From positions 682,001 to 746,000 of the forward strand of contig OZ253474.1 in NCBI GenBank assembly GCA_965261695.1: DNA of 64,000 bases. The letters run 5' to 3'. The notes beneath the pieces are model-generated. The model had not been told where the DNA came from. It saw nothing but the letters and a program-made list of their open reading frames with translations, and did no database searches. Position 1 is the stretch's first letter, and each line of letters begins with the position of its first letter. The DNA comes from Bin5 sp965261695. GTDB taxonomy: Bacteria > Chloroflexota > Anaerolineae > Caldilineales > Caldilineaceae. Position numbers and translations under genes: made by a program. Below, piece by piece: positions 53,625 to 63,070 of the stretch.

Positions 53625-54635
53625 ATGAGGAAAACAGCCCACATCGGCATTATCGGCACGGGGGGCATGGGCGGCCGCCACGCCGTCAATCTGAACGATG
53701 AAGTTGCCGCTGCCAACGTGGCCGCGATCATGGATGTGGACGCGGCGCGCGCCAGCGAAGTCGCCGCGATGTGCGGCGGGGCAGCCGTCTACACCGACGC
53801 CGAACAGTTGATCGCAGCAGCGGAGGTTGACGCGGTCCTGATTGCGGCGCCGGACCGCTTCCATGCCGAACTGGCGCGGGCGTGTGTCGCAGCCGGCAAG
53901 CCGGTGCTATGCGAGAAGCCGCTGGCGACCCGGGGAGAAGATGCCAGAGCGGTCGTGGACGCGGAGGTGGCAGGGGGCAAGCGGCTGGTGCAGGTCGGTT
54001 TCATGCGCCAGTTCGACCCGGCCCATATTGCGGTGAAGCAGGTCAGTGACAGCGGCAGTCAAGGCAAGGCGCTCGTTTTCCGCAGCGTCCATATCAACCC
54101 GGCCAAAGATCTTGTACGTTCGATTGAAGAGCTAATCACCAATTCAGCCATTCACGACATTCACTCGGCGCGCTGGATGATGGGCGAAGAGATCGCCCGC
54201 GTCCACACCGCTCACATCCCATGCTCCCCTTCCCTTCCGCACAGCGCGCGCTATGTTATGATTCAATTGCACTATCGCAACGGCGCGCTGGGAGGGATTG
54301 AATGCAACTCGGAGGCCGGATACGGTTATGAGATCATGGTGAGCATCACCGGGGAAACCGGCATGGTGCAGACAAGCCCGCTGCCAAGCCCGGTTGTGCG
54401 CCACAGCAACGCCAGCAGCCAGTGGGTAGAGGAGGACTGGCTACAGCGATTCAGAGTGGCCTATATCGATGAGGCGCAGGCGTGGGTGCAGTCGATTATC
54501 GACGGGGAGGCAACGGGGCCGAGCGCGTGGGATGGATATGTGTCGATTCTGGTGGCAGATGCCAGCATTGAGTCGGGCAAGAGCGGGCTGCCCGTTGACG
54601 TAGACGTACCGCAGAAACCGGCGATCTATGGATGA
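53625..54635 (+). CDS. iolG: Gfo/Idh/MocA oxidoreductase, probable inositol 2-dehydrogenase
   Basis: Oxidises myo-inositol or a stereoisomer to the inosose. A 336-aa protein with IGIIGTGGMGGRHAVNL, the CEKPLATRGEDA block (EKP) and IHDIHSARWMMG, corresponding to the catalytic HDxD-type helix with His in place of Asp. Its stop overlaps an ATG at 54632. Naming it iolG is based mainly on position between iolE and iolD; the gene at 62027 has a more standard IolG sequence. Confidence 0.88.
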   Translation: MRKTAHIGIIGTGGMGGRHAVNLNDEVAAANVAAIMDVDAARASEVAAMCGGAAVYTDAEQLIAAAEVDAVLIAAPDRFHAELARACVAAGKPVLCEKPLATRGEDARAVVDAEVAGGKRLVQVGFMRQFDPAHIAVKQVSDSGSQGKALVFRSVHINPAKDLVRSIEELITNSAIHDIHSARWMMGEEIARVHTAHIPCSPSLPHSARYVMIQLHYRNGALGGIECNSEAGYGYEIMVSITGETGMVQTSPLPSPVVRHSNASSQWVEEDWLQRFRVAYIDEAQAWVQSIIDGEATGPSAWDGYVSILVADASIESGKSGLPVDVDVPQKPAIYG

Positions 54636-54694
54636 CGCCTGAACGGGATTCGCCACTAGCCGCTGCCGCGAGGGCGGAAAGTCTGAGGACAAAC

Positions 54695-56608
54695 ATGAAC
54701 ACCGAACGATTGACCATGGCGCAAGGGATTGTCCGCTTTCTCAAGAACCAGTACAGCGAACGGGATGGCGCAGAGCAGCCCTTCTTTGCCGGCTGTTTCG
54801 GGATCTTCGGCCACGGCAACGTGGCGGGAATGGGCCAAGCGCTCCAACAGTACCCGGATTTTCGTTATTACCAGACCCGCAATGAGCAGGCGATGGTGCA
54901 TACGGCGACTGCGTACGCCAAGCACAGCAACCGGTTGCGCACGCTGGCCTGCACGACCTCAATCGGCCCCGGCGCAACCAACATGGTTACGGGCGCGGCA
55001 ACGGCGACAATCAACCGGCTGCCGGTGCTCCTGCTGCCGGGGGACATCTTCGCCCGCCGCAACGTCGCCCCGGTCTTGCAGCAGTTGGAATCGGAGCACA
55101 GCCAGGACATTTCGGTCAACGACTGCTTCAAAGCTGTCAGCCGCTACTGGGATCGCATCAACCGGCCCGAACAACTGATCACCTCGCTGATCGAGGCGAT
55201 GCGCGTTCTCACCAGCCCGGCTGACACGGGCGCGGTCACGTTGGCGATTCCGCAGGACGTGCAGACCGAAGCATACGACTATCCTTCGGAGCTGTTTGCG
55301 AAACGCATCTGGCGCATCGCGCGCAACCGGCCGGACCGGGACGCGTTGCAACAGGCGGCGGACGCGGTCCGCGCGGCGCGCAAACCGCTGATCATCGCCG
55401 GCGGCGGCGTCCTCTACAGCGAGGCGACCGCGGCGCTACACGGTTTTGTCGATCGCTTCAGCATTCCCGTGGGCGAGACGATGGCAGGCAAGGGCAGCCT
55501 CCCCTACGATCATCCGCTGCAACTGGGCGCGACGGGCGCGACCGGGACGTTCGCGGCGGAGAAAGTCGCGGACGAGGCCGACCTGGTTATCGGCATCGGC
55601 ACACGCTACAGCGATTTCACTACCGCCAGCAAGACGGCATTCAAGCACCCTGACGTGAAGTTCGTCAACATCAATGTGGCCGAGTTTGACGCCTACAAGC
55701 ATAGCGCGATTCCACTGGTGGGGGATGCCCGCGTCACGTTGGAGGAGCTTGGCGAACTCCTGAACGGCTACCGCAACAGCGACCAGAATGTCGCCGAGGC
55801 GCAGCGCCTGCACGATGAATGGGAGGCCGAGGTCCAGCGCAACTACGACATCCACACGGCTGAGAGCGGGCTGCCCTATCAGGGCGCGCTGATCGGCGCG
55901 GTCAATGAGCAAGGCGACCCGGATGCGGTGATGATCTGCGCGGCCGGCAGCCTGCCGGGCGACATGCACAAGCTGTGGCGGGCGCGCCATGCCAAGCAGT
56001 ACCACCTTGAGTACGGCTACTCCTGCATGGGCTACGAGATCGCCGGCGGCCTGGGCATCAAGATGGCGGAACCGGAGCGCGAGGTCTACGTGATGGTGGG
56101 CGACGGCAGCTATCTGATGATGAACTCCGACCTGATCACCTCGATCCAGGAGGGCTACAAGCTGACGGTCGTGTTAATGGACAACAGCGGTTTCCGCTCG
56201 ATTGGCGCCCTCAGCCGAGGGCTGGGGCAAGACGGTTTCGGCACGCGCTATATCTACCCGGACCAGGTCGAAGCGCCCCACCGCAACGGCAAGTCCTTCA
56301 ACGGCCTGCCCACGGACGAGGTCGGTTACGATGTCGACGTGTTGCCGGTGGACCTGGCGACCAACGCCGAGAGCCTCGGCTGCCATGTCATCCGCTGCCA
56401 GAGTGTCGGCGACCTGGTGCAGGCGCTGCAGGACGCCAAGTCAGTTGACAGGACCACGGTCATCCATGTGCCGAGCGACCGCTACCTGGGCGTGCCAGGC
56501 TACGGCTGGTGGGATGTGCCGGTCGCCGAGGTGAGTGAGTTGGACAGGGTCAACGCAGCGCGCGAGGAGTGGGAAGAGATGCGCACGCAGGAGCGGTATT
56601 TCATTTGA
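54695..56608 (+). CDS. iolD: 3D-(3,5/4)-trihydroxycyclohexane-1,2-dione hydrolase
   Basis: Thiamine-diphosphate enzyme that opens the cyclitol ring to 5-deoxyglucuronate. About 637 aa. The TPP-activating Glu is in RNEQAMVHTATAYAKH, and the TPP-binding motif is VGDGSYLMMNSDL...VVLMDN (GDG-N). IGPGATNMVTGAATATINRLPVLLLPGD and FQGLPTDEVGYDVDVL-type text mark IolD. ATG 54695 (MNTERLTMAQGIVRFL) with TGAGGA upstream is the family-type start; ATG 54632, overlapping the iolG stop, is an alternative. Confidence 0.95.
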   Translation: MNTERLTMAQGIVRFLKNQYSERDGAEQPFFAGCFGIFGHGNVAGMGQALQQYPDFRYYQTRNEQAMVHTATAYAKHSNRLRTLACTTSIGPGATNMVTGAATATINRLPVLLLPGDIFARRNVAPVLQQLESEHSQDISVNDCFKAVSRYWDRINRPEQLITSLIEAMRVLTSPADTGAVTLAIPQDVQTEAYDYPSELFAKRIWRIARNRPDRDALQQAADAVRAARKPLIIAGGGVLYSEATAALHGFVDRFSIPVGETMAGKGSLPYDHPLQLGATGATGTFAAEKVADEADLVIGIGTRYSDFTTASKTAFKHPDVKFVNINVAEFDAYKHSAIPLVGDARVTLEELGELLNGYRNSDQNVAEAQRLHDEWEAEVQRNYDIHTAESGLPYQGALIGAVNEQGDPDAVMICAAGSLPGDMHKLWRARHAKQYHLEYGYSCMGYEIAGGLGIKMAEPEREVYVMVGDGSYLMMNSDLITSIQEGYKLTVVLMDNSGFRSIGALSRGLGQDGFGTRYIYPDQVEAPHRNGKSFNGLPTDEVGYDVDVLPVDLATNAESLGCHVIRCQSVGDLVQALQDAKSVDRTTVIHVPSDRYLGVPGYGWWDVPVAEVSELDRVNAAREEWEEMRTQERYFI

Positions 56609-56722
56609 TGATCCGGGCGGCCGTTGGGATACTGCTTGCCATTCCCTGCTCAGTCCCGGAACGGGACGGGAGCCTGAAGAACCGGGTCGAGTAGCGCATG
56701 GCTATTGATGAGGAGACGCGCG

Positions 56723-57229
56723 ATGACAACGATACTACCACCGGAAACAAGCCTGGTGGAGGATTACGAGCAGGAGCGTGGAAAACCCATGCCGAGCTAC
56801 AATCACTTTTTCGTGCAGACTCAGTTGCAGCATGCCCTACGTACAGCCTGCGGAGAAAGATATATCGTCGGAGGCGAATTAACGCTTGCAACCGAGCCTG
56901 CGACCACGCCCGATATCTCAGTATGTAATTTTCGACAACCGGACTGGCTGCGCGACGAGATTCGCGCGGTCGACCCACCGATAACCGTAGCCGAGATCCT
57001 GTCGCGTTCTCAAAGCGTTGAAGATCTTGTTCCCAAGATAGAAACATACTTCCGGTTCGGAGTACAATCAGTTTGGCTGGTGCAACCGCCTCTGAAGCAG
57101 GTAGCCGTCTTCACGTCGGACATGGAGCCACGGGTCTTCATTGAAGGCAAAGTCGTCGATCCGACGCTGGACGTTAATGTGGCGCTGGCTGACATTTTCA
57201 TCGTGAGTGGCCCATCGACCGCCTCCTAG
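56723..57229 (+). CDS. Uma2-family (DUF820) restriction-endonuclease-like protein, copy A
   Basis: 168 aa. It has the Uma2 layout: SLVEDYEQERGKPMPSYNHFFVQTQL, LATEPATTPDISV (a conserved Asp), then ITVAEILSRSQSVEDLVPKIETYFRFGVQSVWLV. The catalytic PD-(D/E)XK-like residues Asp and Glu are present. ATG 56723 follows GGAGA. Role unknown; such genes are numerous in Chloroflexota and cyanobacteria and may be mobile. It is one member of a duplicated pair with 57490-57966. Confidence 0.88.
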   Translation: MTTILPPETSLVEDYEQERGKPMPSYNHFFVQTQLQHALRTACGERYIVGGELTLATEPATTPDISVCNFRQPDWLRDEIRAVDPPITVAEILSRSQSVEDLVPKIETYFRFGVQSVWLVQPPLKQVAVFTSDMEPRVFIEGKVVDPTLDVNVALADIFIVSGPSTAS

Positions 57230-57246
57230 GCTTGCACGGCTAAAGC

Positions 57247-57348
57247 TGGTGGGAAGTGCCTGTCGCCGAAGTGAGCGAACTGGACTCGGTTAGCGCCGCG
57301 CGTGAGGAGTGGGAAGAGACGCGCGAGCAGAAGCGGTATTGCATTTGA
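57247..57348 (+). pseudogene. Duplicated 3' end of iolD
   Basis: Thirty-three codons plus stop that align without gaps to the last 34 codons of iolD (56507-56608). The peptide is WWEVPVAEVSELDSVSAAREEW..., diverged at about a quarter of the residues. No start or upstream part exists, so it is a stranded fragment between the two Uma2 genes. Confidence 0.9.
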
Positions 57349-57489
57349 CCGCAAAGTTGGGAGTCCAGCGCCATTGCTTATTGGCTTGAAGTGCATACAG
57401 GATAGTTGGCCTATTATGAATTCAAACGGGAAAGGGACCGAAACCTTTCCGACGGCCCATGGCAATCGGAATGGAAGGAGGCAGTGACC

Positions 57490-57966
57490 ATGACGCTTGC
57501 GCCAGAAACTCTTCTGGACGAAGAATACGAACAAGAACGGGGAAAACCTTTGCCTAGCCTCAATCATGGAGTTGTGCAGGCAAAGCTTTCCTTTGCACTC
57601 ATATCGGCCTACCAGGACCAATACCTGGTTGGAAGTGAAATCACGCTTGCCACTGAGCCGCCGCTAACACCGGACTTAATTGTGTCTAGCGAGCGGCAGT
57701 TGGACTGGCTGCGAGACGAAATACGCGTAGGAGAAGCTCCGTTGACCGTTTTTGAAATCGTTACGCCTTCCCAGAGCATAAACGAATTCATTCCCAGGAT
57801 CGAAAGCTATTTCCGGTTCGGAGTAAAATCGGTTTGGCTGGTGCATCCTCCTTTCAAGCAGGTGGTCATCTTCAGACCGGACATGGAGTTGCAAGTATAC
57901 AACGAAGGCGAAGTCGTCGATCGAGCGCTGGGCTTCAAAATCGCGCTAAGCGAGATTTTCTCATAG
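57490..57966 (+). CDS. Uma2-family (DUF820) restriction-endonuclease-like protein, copy B
   Basis: 158 aa. Begins MTLAPETLLDEEYEQERGKPLP and has LATEPPLTPDLIV, LTVFEIVTPSQSINEF and SYFRFGVKSVWLVHPP, so it is a clear paralogue of copy A, with similar spacing to the preceding iolD end. AAGGAGG precedes the ATG at 57490 (a GTG lies two codons earlier). The two copies are diverged, so the duplication is not recent. Confidence 0.88.
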   Translation: MTLAPETLLDEEYEQERGKPLPSLNHGVVQAKLSFALISAYQDQYLVGSEITLATEPPLTPDLIVSSERQLDWLRDEIRVGEAPLTVFEIVTPSQSINEFIPRIESYFRFGVKSVWLVHPPFKQVVIFRPDMELQVYNEGEVVDRALGFKIALSEIFS

Positions 57967-57980
57967 AAGAGGAATGAGAC

Positions 57981-59468
<1,488 letters not shown>

Positions 59469-59558
59469 GCTTGATCGCTGCCGCTGTCTGAACCGGAACG
59501 CGGGGCATCAAATGATGGACAATCGAGGCCGTCGCAATCTATGGAGGTTGAGTTTCAC

Positions 59559-60746
59559 ATGGCTCAAGAGATTGGCATAGGTGTTATCGGCATGGGCTGG
59601 ATGGGCACGGTCCATAGCCGCTCGTACCGGCTGGTGAATGATCGCTTCCACGACCTCGGGGTGCGCGCGCGGCTGGTGATCTGCGCCGACGATGTCGCGC
59701 ACAGAGCGGAGGGGGCCAAGACCTCGCTGGGATTCGAAGAGTCGACGACGGACTGGCACGAGGTCGTGGCCCACCCGGACGTGCAGGTCGTCAATATCGC
59801 CGCGCCCAACTATCTGCACAAGGAGATGGTAGAGGCAGTCACGGCGGCGGGCAAGCATGTCTTCTGCGAGAAGCCGGTGGGCCGCAGCCCGCAGGAGACG
59901 GCGGCGATCGAACGCATGGCGCGTGAGGCCGGTGTGATGAGCTTTGTCGGCTTCAACTACCGCTGGGCGCCGATGGTGCAGCATTGCAAGAATCTGATCG
60001 ACGAAGGGAAGATCGGCCAGTTGACCCATTACCGGGGGCGCTTCTTCACGATGTACGGCAGCAACCCCTATGGTATGCTGACCTGGCGCTTCAAACGGGA
60101 ACAGGCCGGCCTGGGCGTGCTGGGGGACATCATGTCGCATACGGTCGACATGGCGCACATGCTCGCAGGCCCGATCAAGCGCCTTGTGAGCAACAGGCAT
60201 GTCTTCATTCGAGAGCGCCCGCTGCCGGTGCCTGGCCAGGGCACGCACTTTTCGGTCGGCGAACCAGGCGACCCGACCGGTGAGGTCGAAAACGAGGACT
60301 ACGTGGGCACGCTAGTGGAGTTTGAGAACGGCGCGCAGGGCAGTTTCGAGACCTGCCGGGCGATCTTCGGGCCGAAGTGCGAGATGTCCTTCGAGGTCAA
60401 CGGCAGCGAGGGGGCGGCCAAATACAATTTCGAGCGAATGAACGAGTTGGAGCTATATTTGCCGAGCGCCGACGGGATGCACGATGGCTACACGACGCTA
60501 CTCGGCGGACCTGCCTACCCTTACCACGCTCGTTTCAATCCGGGCGACGCCATTGGATTGGGCTATGAGGATCTGAAGGTGCTCGAGGCACACAATTTCC
60601 TGATGTCGATCGCGGAAGGCGTGCAGCGCGCGCCCAGTTTTGCAGATGCCCTGAGGCTGGCCGAAGTGCAGGAGGCGATGACTCGCTCCTGGGAGAGCGG
60701 TGCGTGGGAGGATGTGCGGCCGGTCGTGGAGGAGGGGACTGGGTAG
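59559..60746 (+). CDS. Gfo/Idh/MocA-family oxidoreductase
   Basis: 395 aa. Rossmann motif IGVIGMGWMGTVHSRSYR, FCEKPVGRSPQETA (EKP), and GVLGDIMSHTVDMAHML with the catalytic Asp/His region. C-terminus has GVQRAPSFADALRLAEVQEAM. I prefer ATG 59559, since the GGAGG lies just upstream inside a longer possible frame starting at 59541. Second of four such dehydrogenases in the inositol region; may act on scyllo-inositol, D-chiro-inositol or an aldose. Confidence 0.9.
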   Translation: MAQEIGIGVIGMGWMGTVHSRSYRLVNDRFHDLGVRARLVICADDVAHRAEGAKTSLGFEESTTDWHEVVAHPDVQVVNIAAPNYLHKEMVEAVTAAGKHVFCEKPVGRSPQETAAIERMAREAGVMSFVGFNYRWAPMVQHCKNLIDEGKIGQLTHYRGRFFTMYGSNPYGMLTWRFKREQAGLGVLGDIMSHTVDMAHMLAGPIKRLVSNRHVFIRERPLPVPGQGTHFSVGEPGDPTGEVENEDYVGTLVEFENGAQGSFETCRAIFGPKCEMSFEVNGSEGAAKYNFERMNELELYLPSADGMHDGYTTLLGGPAYPYHARFNPGDAIGLGYEDLKVLEAHNFLMSIAEGVQRAPSFADALRLAEVQEAMTRSWESGAWEDVRPVVEEGTG

Positions 60747-60782
60747 ACGAGTTCCAGTGGGTAACCGAGCTGCGCGCCACTG

Positions 60783-60800
60783 CGTATTTCGTATTGCGTA
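60783..60800 (+). repeat. Intergenic 7-bp-unit repeat (CGTATTN), copy 3
   Basis: Two and a half heptamers between two Gfo/Idh/MocA genes, similar to 6547-6571 and 36334-36358. Confidence 0.65.
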
Positions 60801-60897
60801 GCCCGCCGCGGGGCAGTTGGAGTCGAATGCGGTCATGTCTGGGTTCATCGGCGGGGCGGGCTGATGCAGACCAGAGTAACTGACGGGGAGAAGAGAC

Positions 60898-62010
60898 ATG
60901 TCAAGCAAGGTACGCGTGGGAATCGTCAGCACAAGCTGGTGGGCGGATGCGATGTATCTGCCGGCGCTGGACGCGCACCCACAGGCCGATGTCGTCGCCG
61001 TCTGCGGGCGCAACCGGGAACGGGCGGATGACTTTGCCGCGCGCTGGCAGATTCCGCAGGTCTATACGGATGTTGATTCGTTGATTAACAGCGGAGAGAT
61101 CGAGGCGCTGGTCGTCGCGTCGGGTCACGAAACGCACTATCCGATCACCATGAAGGCGCTGAACGCGGGCTTGCACGTGCTGTGCGAGAAGCCGTTGGCG
61201 CTGACTTACAGCGATGCGGCGGAGATGGCGGCGCTGGCAGCGGAGAAGGGGTTGATCCACTGCACGCCCTTCACCTACAGTTTCATGCCGACGAACCGGT
61301 ATATCAAGGAACTGCTCGACGACGGCTACATCGGCAAGCCCTATCACATGAATCTGCGCTACTACACGGGCTACGCGCGCGAAGGGGGTTACAGCTGGCG
61401 CGATGACCGGGCGTTCGCGGCGACCGGCGTGTTGGGCAACATCGCTTCGCACTTTTTCTATCTGGCCTACTGGTGGTTCGGCGACGTAACCGATGTCTTC
61501 TCGCTGACGGGCGAGTTCGTGGAGCGACCGTCCCTGACGCCGGAGGGTGAGCCGTATGAGCGCACGGAGGACGGCGCCTACACGCTATTGAAGTTCGCCA
61601 ATGGTGCGCAAGGTCTAGTACATGCTTCGGCCGTCTGTACGGAGGAGACCGTCTTCGGCCAGCGCCACGAGTTCGACCTACACGGGGCGGAAGGCACGCT
61701 CCGCAGCGTCATCGACTGGGTGGACGGGCAGGAGGTGCATGGCACACGCCGCGGCGAAGGGCCGACCCGCCCGCTTCAGATCCCGGAGCATGTGTGGGGC
61801 AAAGCGCGCCGCGATACGGTCCACAGCACCTATCGCGATGTCTTTCGCGTCGAGGATCATATGACCAGGGGTTGGATCAACGCCATCGCCGACGGGCAAC
61901 CGTTCAGCCCCAGCTTTGAAGACGGAGCCGTCATTCAACGAATCACCGATGCCGCCGCTCTGAGCGCACGCACAGGGCGCTGGGTCTCGATGCAGGAGAT
62001 CAACGAATAG
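60898..62010 (+). CDS. Gfo/Idh/MocA-family oxidoreductase
   Basis: 370 aa. Opens VRVGIVSTSWWADAMYLPALD, an unusual Rossmann loop with Ser-Thr-Ser-Trp-Trp in place of GxGxxG, then LCEKPLALTYSDAAEMA (EKP) and the catalytic helix around GNIASHFFYLAYWWFG. The altered dinucleotide loop is the oddity; the rest fits the family. ATG 60898 has GGGGAGAAG upstream. Follows the preceding dehydrogenase by about 150 bases. Confidence 0.88.
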   Translation: MSSKVRVGIVSTSWWADAMYLPALDAHPQADVVAVCGRNRERADDFAARWQIPQVYTDVDSLINSGEIEALVVASGHETHYPITMKALNAGLHVLCEKPLALTYSDAAEMAALAAEKGLIHCTPFTYSFMPTNRYIKELLDDGYIGKPYHMNLRYYTGYAREGGYSWRDDRAFAATGVLGNIASHFFYLAYWWFGDVTDVFSLTGEFVERPSLTPEGEPYERTEDGAYTLLKFANGAQGLVHASAVCTEETVFGQRHEFDLHGAEGTLRSVIDWVDGQEVHGTRRGEGPTRPLQIPEHVWGKARRDTVHSTYRDVFRVEDHMTRGWINAIADGQPFSPSFEDGAVIQRITDAAALSARTGRWVSMQEINE

Positions 62011-62026
62011 TGGGTAGGAGAAGCGC

Positions 62027-63049
62027 TTGAACGGTACAGTGCGATTCGCGATCATCGGCGCCGGACGGATCGGGCAGGTACATGCCGAAAATATGACGCG
62101 CCATATTGCCGAGGCGGAGGTGGTTGTCATCGCCGATGTCGTGCACGCCGCCGCTTGCGCGGCGGCTCAGCGTTTTGGCATTCCACAGGCCAGCGGCGAC
62201 CCGGCTGAGGTTTTTGACAACGCCGCAATTGATGCCATCGCCATCTGCTCCAGTACGGAAACGCACGCCGATTTCATCATCGAGGCGGCGCGGGCGGGCA
62301 AGCACGTCTTCTGCGAAAAGCCGATCGCGCTGAATTTGGGCGCAGTTGACGCGGCGCTGGCAGCCGTGGCAGCGAGCGGCGTCAAACTGCAGATCGGCTT
62401 CAACCGCCGCTTTGACGCCAACTTCCGCGGCGTGCGCGACGCCGTGCGCAAGGGGGAGGTTGGGACCCCTTATCTCGTGCAGTTTACCAGCCGCGATCCG
62501 GAGCCGCCGCCGCTGAGCTACATTGAGAGGTCGGGCGGCATCTTTCTGGACATGATGATCCACGACTTTGACATGGCGCGCTTTCTGCTCGACGACGAGA
62601 TTGACGAGGTGTCAGCGAGTGGGGCCGTGCGCGTAGACCCGGCTATCGGCGAGGCGGGCGACATCGACACGGCCGTGGTCGCGGTGCGCTTCCGCAGCGG
62701 CGCGCTGGGCGTGATCACCAACTCGCGCCAAGCCGTTTACGGTTATGATCAGAAGGTGGAGGTCCTCGGCTCGCTCGGCTCGGTCTCCTGCGAGAACAAC
62801 ACGCCGGATCGGATCATCCGGCAGACTGACGCTGGCGTGATCCATTCCAAGCCCCACTATTTTTTCCTCGAACGCTATCAGGCCGCCTACGCCGAAGAAT
62901 TGCGCTCCTTCATCCGCGCCGTAGTCGAGGACAGCCAGGTCGAGGTGACAGGGAGGGACGGCCGGGCGCCGGTCAAGCTGGCGCTGGCCGCGGGGTTGTC
63001 GTTGAGAGAAAAACGATCGGTTGCGGTCAGCGAAATCAGTGACCGATGA
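62027..63049 (+). CDS. iolG: Inositol 2-dehydrogenase-like Gfo/Idh/MocA oxidoreductase
   Basis: 340 aa, the most IolG-like of the group: FAIIGAGRIGQVHAENM, VFCEKPIALNLGAVDAAL (EKP), LQIGFNRRFDANFRGVR and the catalytic MIHDFDMARFLL with D and H in canonical spacing. The start is TTG at 62027, with TAGGAG placed 6 bases upstream. Oxidises myo-inositol to scyllo-inosose with NAD in well-studied homologues. Lies 16 bases after the preceding dehydrogenase and ends the run of cyclitol genes. Confidence 0.93.
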   Translation: MNGTVRFAIIGAGRIGQVHAENMTRHIAEAEVVVIADVVHAAACAAAQRFGIPQASGDPAEVFDNAAIDAIAICSSTETHADFIIEAARAGKHVFCEKPIALNLGAVDAALAAVAASGVKLQIGFNRRFDANFRGVRDAVRKGEVGTPYLVQFTSRDPEPPPLSYIERSGGIFLDMMIHDFDMARFLLDDEIDEVSASGAVRVDPAIGEAGDIDTAVVAVRFRSGALGVITNSRQAVYGYDQKVEVLGSLGSVSCENNTPDRIIRQTDAGVIHSKPHYFFLERYQAAYAEELRSFIRAVVEDSQVEVTGRDGRAPVKLALAAGLSLREKRSVAVSEISDR

Positions 63050-63070
63050 ACAATAGCTAACGGATTTCAG

